Shown: positions 6,316-10,039 of the stretch, piece by piece
How positions within the stretch are numbered: position 1 is the stretch's first letter
Layout of the letters: each line of letters begins with the position of its first letter
Source: Nitrososphaerales archaeon TH5896
GTDB lineage: Archaea; Thermoproteota; Nitrososphaeria; Nitrososphaerales; Nitrososphaeraceae
DNA: 10,039 bases
Reading direction: 5' to 3'
NCBI GenBank assembly: GCA_014523625.1
Contig: JAATVP010000103.1
Location: forward strand, 1-10,039
Position numbers and translations under genes: made by a program
Notes under the pieces: generated by a model
Told to the model about the DNA's origin: nothing
Databases searched by the model: none
Seen by the model: only the letters and a program-made list of their open reading frames with translations

Positions 6316-6570
6316 TAGGCCAATTATTGAATAAGCTCATACTTGCGCCAGCTAGAAAAAAAATTTCGTCAATTAAATCAAGGAACAATTTTCTTATGCA
6401 GTTGCTGCGCAAATGTCTGGCTGGAGTACGACGTTATAATGTGACAGGTGAATCTGTTTGTAAGAAATTGATACGGCAGGCGGCTAACCAAGTTATTGCC
6501 TTCAAAATCATGACTAATAATTCAAATATCCGGCAAGTTTGATCTCGTCGTTCATTCTTATATAATTGCT

Positions 6571-6672
6571 ATGAAACATGAATCAAAATCAATACTGTTG
6601 ACAATAATGATATTCGTATCTATGGGAGTCCAATTATTGAACTACTGCTCTGAAGAACTGTTGACTAGATAA
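6571..6672 (+). CDS. Possible 33-residue hydrophobic peptide
   Basis: The frame runs from ATG to TAA: a short polar start (KHESKS), a hydrophobic segment (ILLTIMIFVSMGVQLL, about 8-23) and an acidic tail. It could be a signal-like or membrane peptide. The TATA-like TTATATAA is centred only about 9 bp before the ATG, so a transcript started by it would begin inside the frame, near the internal ATG at 6607. This argues against the frame as drawn. It is kept only as a weak candidate. Confidence 0.2.
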   Translation: MKHESKSILLTIMIFVSMGVQLLNYCSEELLTR

Positions 6673-6831
6673 ACAAGTATTTTGACCATTTCGTAGTCTT
6701 ATTGGATTCATATGAGTGCCAGCAGAAATAGCCTACGTGCTTACGCGCCGGAATGACATGACTTAAGCGATGTGTCTTTTGGGCCTTAAAAAAAATCAAT
6801 TCTCGTGTAAGAGGACACTACTACATTTATT

Positions 6832-6854
6832 GGAAGATATTGTGCAATATTTCC
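6832..6854. repeat. Inverted repeat
   Basis: GGAA-G-ATATTG and CAATAT-TTCC are ten-base complementary arms with one bulged G and only two bases between them. It lies about 65 bp beyond the stop codon of the minus-strand PRC-barrel-like gene. The short centre is more like a protein-binding palindrome than an RNA hairpin, although a transcript could fold here with the inner pairs open. Confidence 0.45.
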
Positions 6855-6918
6855 AAAACGAATTCCCAGTATTCACTATTTTTTGTCAAAATTAAAGAAA
6901 ATGAATAGTTGGTATATT

Positions 6919-7176
6919 TTAGTAGCAAAATAAAAATAAATTTGTTTGAGGAATTTTGAGGTGCACGCGGGTTCCGTCAAATCCATCTACTTTTGATTTC
7001 GGGACCAGAAACTTATTTATCTGGTACCGGCCAAAATTTAAAACAATTATAGCATCTTTGAATTCTGCCACCACTCTACCACACAACGCTTCATCCGAGG
7101 TAGTCGCTTCACGCCTAGAATCTACTATAAGACTCCAATCGTCTATGTTATCAAATACAGATGACCGCTGCGTCAA
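6919..7176 (-). CDS. Small PRC-barrel-like protein
   Basis: An 85-residue soluble protein. After a polar start (DNIDDWSLIVDS, about 9-20), residues about 31-85 read as short beta strands: GRVVAEFKDAIIVLNFGRYQ, then FLVPKSKVDGFDGTRVHLKI and PQTNLFLFCY. The pattern of a barrel with PKSKVDGFDG and a closing LxIP is that of small thaumarchaeal proteins with a PRC-barrel-like fold, as I remember them. Such domains bind partners or cofactors, and the role here is unknown. The start is a TTG (7176-7174), since a TAA lies in frame four codons upstream and no ATG or GTG is available before the domain. The gene is divergent from 7261-7464 and may share its TATA box, which would give a leader of about 30 nt. 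The start codon is the weakest part of the call. Confidence 0.7.
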   Translation of the reverse strand: MTQRSSVFDNIDDWSLIVDSRREATTSDEALCGRVVAEFKDAIIVLNFGRYQINKFLVPKSKVDGFDGTRVHLKIPQTNLFLFCY

Positions 7177-7227
7177 TATGACAGATTACCCATAGACCAA
7201 AAGGTATTTGTGTAATGCCGATATCAT

Positions 7228-7239
7228 CTATATATAAAT
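7228..7239. promoter_or_regulatory. TATA box between two divergent small genes, possibly bidirectional
   Basis: CTATATATAAATTT reads well in both directions. For the plus strand its centre (about 7234) is 26-27 bp before the ATG at 7261, which gives a leaderless mRNA. For the minus strand the same box would start transcription near 7208, about 30 nt before the TTG at 7176. No other good TATA box is seen for the minus gene. Confidence 0.6.
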
Positions 7240-7260
7240 TTACTAGAAGAGTATATTAGT

Positions 7261-7464
7261 ATGTCCAAAATTACTTTTGCTATGGAATATAGAATTCAGG
7301 AACTGGAGATTCCTGATGGCCTCAAGGAGCTGTTGACAAGGTCAGGATTTACATTTGACTCTATTATCTCATCTGACGTTGATCATCTCGCATCTTCACT
7401 TGGAATTGAACGTGATGTAGCAAAGATAATATTGGAAGCTGCTAAGAAACTCAAGAAAGACTAG
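7261..7464 (+). CDS. Small helix-hairpin-helix-like protein
   Basis: A 67-residue protein. Residues about 15-64 (LEIPDGLKELLTRSGFTFDS, then DVDHLASSLGIERDVAKII and LEAAKKL) have the spacing of a tandem helix-hairpin-helix unit as in the HHH_5 family and the N-terminal domain of RadA: helix, Gly-containing turn, helix, with a second LGI hairpin and a closing Lys-rich helix. Such domains usually bind DNA without sequence preference or mediate protein contacts. The first hairpin lacks the usual PGIG, reading IPDG, so DNA binding is not certain. ATG 7261 is preferred because the TATA box is exactly placed for a leaderless start; ATG 7282 (residue 8) is an alternative. It ends with TAG and is convergent with the secreted-protein gene. 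Confidence 0.8.
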   Translation: MSKITFAMEYRIQELEIPDGLKELLTRSGFTFDSIISSDVDHLASSLGIERDVAKIILEAAKKLKKD

Positions 7465-7498
7465 GAGTTAGCCTGGCTGCACTATCCAATTGCCAATT

Positions 7499-7516
7499 CA
7501 AAATAAAATAAAATAA
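7499..7516 (-). terminator. T-rich terminator region of the secreted-protein gene
   Basis: Three and a half copies of an AAAAT pentamer read on the minus strand as TTATTTTATTTTATTTTG, about 100 bp beyond the stop of the gene at 7613. T-rich tracts of this kind terminate archaeal transcription. The plus-strand gene ending at 7464 has no comparable T-run close by. Confidence 0.4.
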
Positions 7517-7612
7517 GGTAATTTGAAAGTGTAATATCGCATGAATTCAAAATAGTATGAACCTTACTTCAGCTCGTTCCGGATTACGTGTGAATGGGAT
7601 TATGCTCTTCTC

Positions 7613-8575
7613 TTATACCATTGGAGGGTCAATCTCTCTTACGCTCAAGTTTTTAAAATCAAGAATAAGGTTATCAGTTCTAAATATCACAAATGGACCA
7701 GGTTCGACGATAATTTGGTCCCTCATCTTTCCACAATCTGCACTAAAGAACTCTTCGTCTGAGCTTCTTGAGTACCACCCTCCGTTGTCAATTATATCAG
7801 TGACCTTCTTCCAACTGTCATTATTATGGTCATCTAGATATGATTCTAATTTTACTGCCGTTTGGTTACTCACCTGCAAATCATAGATTATCACTTTCCA
7901 TCCCACCCACCTATCCAAAATTGGCTTAGTGACAATATTCTTTGCCCGTTCATCAGTATATCCACCCGTGTGCCATATCTCCTTCTTCCATCCTACTGCA
8001 CCTTCATTGTGTAACCCGCCAACATAGGCAGTGCCCTCACAAGGAGCTTGAGAGCTATGTCTGCCACTACGACCAATGAATGCCAAATCATCAATTTCTT
8101 CCGATTCGCTATTATTCGTCGCGGAGTTATTGGAACTCGAATCAAATGATGAAGTTGAGTTTACGTCGGTCGGTAGGCTCAATTTCGCATAGCCAGTGAT
8201 TTCTACGTTCTTCCATTCGGTCATATTCTGTGGAGTCTCCACAACCAGCCTAACGTGAGTTGAGTTAACTCTCCATGAACCATCATTTTGCTTTATTAAC
8301 TCAAAACCGTCCGTTTCGCTGAAATGTGTACTGTTAGCCGGATTAGTCATATTTACGAACCACTCTCTTCCTCCACTGGCTGTAGGGTATATTTCTGATA
8401 CACCAAAAATATCCTTTTTGTCATTTGTAGAATTCGTTTCTTGAACGCTAAATGCATCATTTTTGGCATCAGCCTCAAACGAAAATTCCGATACTAAAGT
8501 GATGTCTAATTGGAATATTGCCAATATTATAACAATAGTAAGTACAGAGTAATATTGAAGCGCGTTGCCTCTCAT
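7613..8575 (-). CDS. Secreted or membrane-anchored glycoprotein, probable beta-sandwich (lectin/lyase-like) fold
   Basis: A 320-residue protein. An N-terminal hydrophobic segment (about 9-29) is a signal peptide or anchor. The rest is polar and rich in Trp, Gly, Asn and Ser, with a motif series typical of a thaumarchaeal extracellular family: FGVSEIYPTASGGREWFVNM (57-76), WKNVEITGYAKL (121-132), GRSGRHS (168-174), the WVGWKVIIYDLQ strand (223-234) and DFKNLSVREI (306-315). This resembles beta-sandwich carbohydrate-binding or polysaccharide-lyase-like domains; no activity can be assigned. Eleven N-x-S/T sequons (for example N75, N81, N104, N237, N309) suggest heavy N-glycosylation. Two cysteines (179, 281) could form a disulphide. 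A Ser/Asn-rich, acidic linker occupies 139-162. The ATG at 8575 lies about 26 bp below a TTAAATG box. The gene is divergent from carA. Confidence 0.75.
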   Translation of the reverse strand: MRGNALQYYSVLTIVIILAIFQLDITLVSEFSFEADAKNDAFSVQETNSTNDKKDIFGVSEIYPTASGGREWFVNMTNPANSTHFSETDGFELIKQNDGSWRVNSTHVRLVVETPQNMTEWKNVEITGYAKLSLPTDVNSTSSFDSSSNNSATNNSESEEIDDLAFIGRSGRHSSQAPCEGTAYVGGLHNEGAVGWKKEIWHTGGYTDERAKNIVTKPILDRWVGWKVIIYDLQVSNQTAVKLESYLDDHNNDSWKKVTDIIDNGGWYSRSSDEEFFSADCGKMRDQIIVEPGPFVIFRTDNLILDFKNLSVREIDPPMV

Positions 8576-8596
8576 ATTATAGACGATACTTATACT

Positions 8597-8606
8597 CCAT
8601 TTAACC
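8597..8606 (-). promoter_or_regulatory. Candidate TATA box of the secreted-protein gene
   Basis: On the minus strand GGTTAAATGG is centred about 26 bp before the ATG at 8575, which fits a leaderless mRNA. A second AT-rich box, AGTATAAGTA (8594-8585), would start transcription inside the gene and is less likely. Confidence 0.4.
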
Positions 8607-8718
8607 TGTTCGTTATTCGATAGCGTACTTGCTATGTCTCTAAACCTAAAAGAGTTTTAGATGTGAACTGGCCATCTTATCTCGTGTAATGCACAAGGTA
8701 ATTGCAATCTACAAGAAA

Positions 8719-8727
8719 GTTTAAATC
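8719..8727 (+). promoter_or_regulatory. Candidate TATA box of carA
   Basis: GTTTAAATC fits the archaeal TATA consensus and would start transcription at about 8750, giving a leader of roughly 22 nt before the GTG at 8772. No clear Shine-Dalgarno sequence is present in that leader. Confidence 0.45.
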
Positions 8728-8771
8728 TCGTCAATTCAAATTGGCTGAAGGGTTCAAATTTCGCCAATCTA

Positions 8772-10039
8772 GTGAGGTCTGATTCTAAACTTACGGGATA
8801 CCTTTTATTGAAGGATGGTTTGACGATGAAAGGCATCGGTTTCGGTTACCCGGCATGTATGGAAGGGGAGGTAGTTTTTAACACAGGCATGGTCGGATAT
8901 ACCGAAACATTAACTGATCCTTCATACAGAGGCCAGATTTTATGCCTGACTTATCCGCTGATTGGAAACTATGGTGTCCCTGATATCAACTTGAAAGATC
9001 AATTTGGGCTTCCCAGATTCTTCGAATCTATGTCCATTCAGGTTAGAGGATTGATCGTTCAGAATCTTTCACCTATTGCAAGTCATTGGAGTTCTATCAT
9101 GACCCTCGACGAATGGTTATATGAGCAAAGGATACCTGGAATATATGGAGTTGATACGCGTGAATTAACCAAACGACTCCGAGCGCATGGAGTAATGATG
9201 GGTGCTATAAACGTCAACACGATTGGTGGTTCAAAGAGGGCATGGAAATCTGCCAAAGTTGACGGGAAAATAAGGCCGAGATTCCTAGGAACCAAGTTAA
9301 ACTTGCTAGAGATAAAAGAGCGCCTTGAAGGTTCAAGTTATGAAGGAGTAAACTTTATGCCGGAAGTTTCGACTCAAGAAGCCAAGTTTTATGATCCTGT
9401 AGTAGAGGATATCAAAAACTCCAGCAGGAAGAGAATAGTTCTGTTGGATACCGGAACGAAATTTAGTATTATCCGAAACATCTTGTCATTGGGATTCCCA
9501 GTTGTCGTCTTACCTTGGGATACTGATTATGATTCAATCAAGGCGTATGATCCAGCGGGGGTCGTAATAAGCAATGGACCAGGTGACCCAGAGACCTGCG
9601 CAGCGACTATCATTACGGCAAAAAAACTAATTGAAGAATCGATACCTACTTTAGGGATTTGTCTTGGTAATCAGATTCTTGCACTTGCGGCCGGGGCAAT
9701 AACATACAAACTAAAATTTGGTCATCGAGGTCAAAATAAGCCGTGCATTAACAAAAACGATAATACTACTTACATAACAAGTCAAAATCACGGCTATGGA
9801 ATAGATTCGTTGAGCCTACAAAGAACAGATTTTACTACTTGGTTTTACAATCCCGATGATGACACCATAGAAGGAATTCAACATAAATCCAAACCTATCA
9901 TTGGCGTACAATTTCACCCCGAGGCTTCTCCTGGGCCGTATGATTGTATGTTTGTGTTTGAAAAATTTAGAGACATTATCAAGGACTGCGATAATCTGAC
10001 CACTACCCATCGAGACAAGGCTCGGAATCGAAATATTTA
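8772..10039 (+). CDS. carA: Carbamoyl-phosphate synthase small subunit (glutaminase), 3' end at window edge
   Basis: CarA releases ammonia from glutamine and passes it through a tunnel to CarB, which makes carbamoyl phosphate for pyrimidine and arginine synthesis. The 422 visible residues contain the CarA-specific N-terminal domain (about 8-150: LLLKDGLTMKGIGFG, GEVVFNTGMVGYTETLTDPS, YGVDTRELTKRLR) and a class I glutamine amidotransferase domain (about 220-410). That domain shows NGPGDPE, the nucleophile C297 in GICLGNQ, SQNHGYGID, and H382 and E384 in QFHPEASPG. In E. coli the residue after the Cys-Leu-Gly is His; here it is Asn. The start is GTG 8772, 8 codons before homology begins; the frame is open further upstream but has no good start there. 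The last two bases are TA, so the stop may be one base beyond the window. carB is expected downstream but cannot be seen. Confidence 0.97.
   Translation, partial: MRSDSKLTGYLLLKDGLTMKGIGFGYPACMEGEVVFNTGMVGYTETLTDPSYRGQILCLTYPLIGNYGVPDINLKDQFGLPRFFESMSIQVRGLIVQNLSPIASHWSSIMTLDEWLYEQRIPGIYGVDTRELTKRLRAHGVMMGAINVNTIGGSKRAWKSAKVDGKIRPRFLGTKLNLLEIKERLEGSSYEGVNFMPEVSTQEAKFYDPVVEDIKNSSRKRIVLLDTGTKFSIIRNILSLGFPVVVLPWDTDYDSIKAYDPAGVVISNGPGDPETCAATIITAKKLIEESIPTLGICLGNQILALAAGAITYKLKFGHRGQNKPCINKNDNTTYITSQNHGYGIDSLSLQRTDFTTWFYNPDDDTIEGIQHKSKPIIGVQFHPEASPGPYDCMFVFEKFRDIIKDCDNLTTTHRDKARNRNI

Larger units (their letters stand above)
6316..6918. other. Intergenic region without a convincing gene
   Basis: The stretch follows the large membrane gene and precedes the 3' end of the PRC-barrel-like gene. 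A TTG-started frame (6327-6542, 71 codons, MQLLRKCLAGVRRYNVTGES region) has no promoter, ribosome site or recognisable composition. A strong TATA-like TTATATAA (6558-6565) lies just before a 33-codon frame with a hydrophobic helix (listed separately). A more GC-rich patch occurs at about 6715-6770. The inverted repeat GGAAgATATTG/CAATATTTCC is at 6832-6854. The rest is AT-rich. Confidence 0.5.

Noticed and set aside
6327..6542. TTG-started ORF of 71 codons after the large membrane gene
   Set aside because: No promoter, no ribosome-binding sequence, no recognisable domain and mixed composition; best read as chance.
6320..6641. Twelve-base direct repeat CCAATTATTGAA at 6320-6331 and 6630-6641
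   Set aside because: A 12-base AT-rich match is expected by chance a few times in 10 kb, and no mobile-element features lie between the copies.
6956..7195. Plus-strand ORF of 79 codons
   Set aside because: It is the complement of the PRC-barrel-like gene, which has a coherent beta-strand pattern on the minus strand.
8745..8765. GGGTTCAAATTTC resembling a tRNA T-arm
   Set aside because: The T-stem cannot close, there is no acceptor stem or D-arm around it, and it lies in the carA leader.
9083..9295. Minus-strand ORF of 70 codons
   Set aside because: It lies inside carA, which is unambiguous on the plus strand.

Overview
This window looks like chromosomal DNA of an ammonia-oxidising soil-type archaeon of the Nitrososphaerota (Thaumarchaeota). 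The evidence is an archaeal Cdc48-type AAA ATPase, a transcription factor B, AT-rich TATA boxes about 26 bp before several start codons with no Shine-Dalgarno sequence (leaderless mRNAs), small proteins of thaumarchaeal type, and a heavily sequon-rich secreted protein. Base composition is AT-rich, GTG and TTG starts are frequent, and there is a lot of non-coding DNA for an archaeon.

Layout. (1) 1-683, minus: the N-terminal part of cdc48, cut by the window edge just before the Walker A motif of its first AAA domain. (2) 891-1805, minus: a complete tfb gene, leaderless from a GTG codon. (3) 1806-3326: long and mostly non-coding. It holds a 63-residue coiled-coil gene (2486-2677, minus), a possible 48-residue Cys-rich ORF (1832-1978, minus), and two GC-rich, hairpin-rich patches (about 2001-2050 and 2948-3042) that are candidates for untranslated RNAs. 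(4) 3327-3479, plus: a 50-residue single-pass membrane peptide with a TTG start, followed at once by a T-run. (5) 3607-6315, plus: a 902-residue membrane protein carrying a spermidine-synthase-like SAM-binding domain between two blocks of membrane helices. (6) 6316-6918: no convincing gene. (7) 6919-7176 (minus) and 7261-7464 (plus): two small divergent genes, one PRC-barrel-like and one helix-hairpin-helix-like, with a single TATA box between them that could serve both. (8) 7613-8575, minus: a secreted or membrane-anchored, probably N-glycosylated protein. (9) 8772 to the window end, plus: carA, small subunit of carbamoyl-phosphate synthase, complete in its domains but open at the edge.

The genes are mostly single transcription units with their own promoters rather than one operon. 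They mix housekeeping functions (Cdc48 protein unfolding, TFB transcription initiation, CarA for pyrimidine and arginine synthesis) with lineage-specific small and surface proteins. I see no CRISPR array, insertion sequence, tRNA or rRNA gene, defence cassette or phage module. I do not find a convincing new multi-gene system. The items most worth following are the short membrane peptide, the two structured GC-rich patches, the membrane-embedded aminopropyltransferase-like protein and the shared TATA box.
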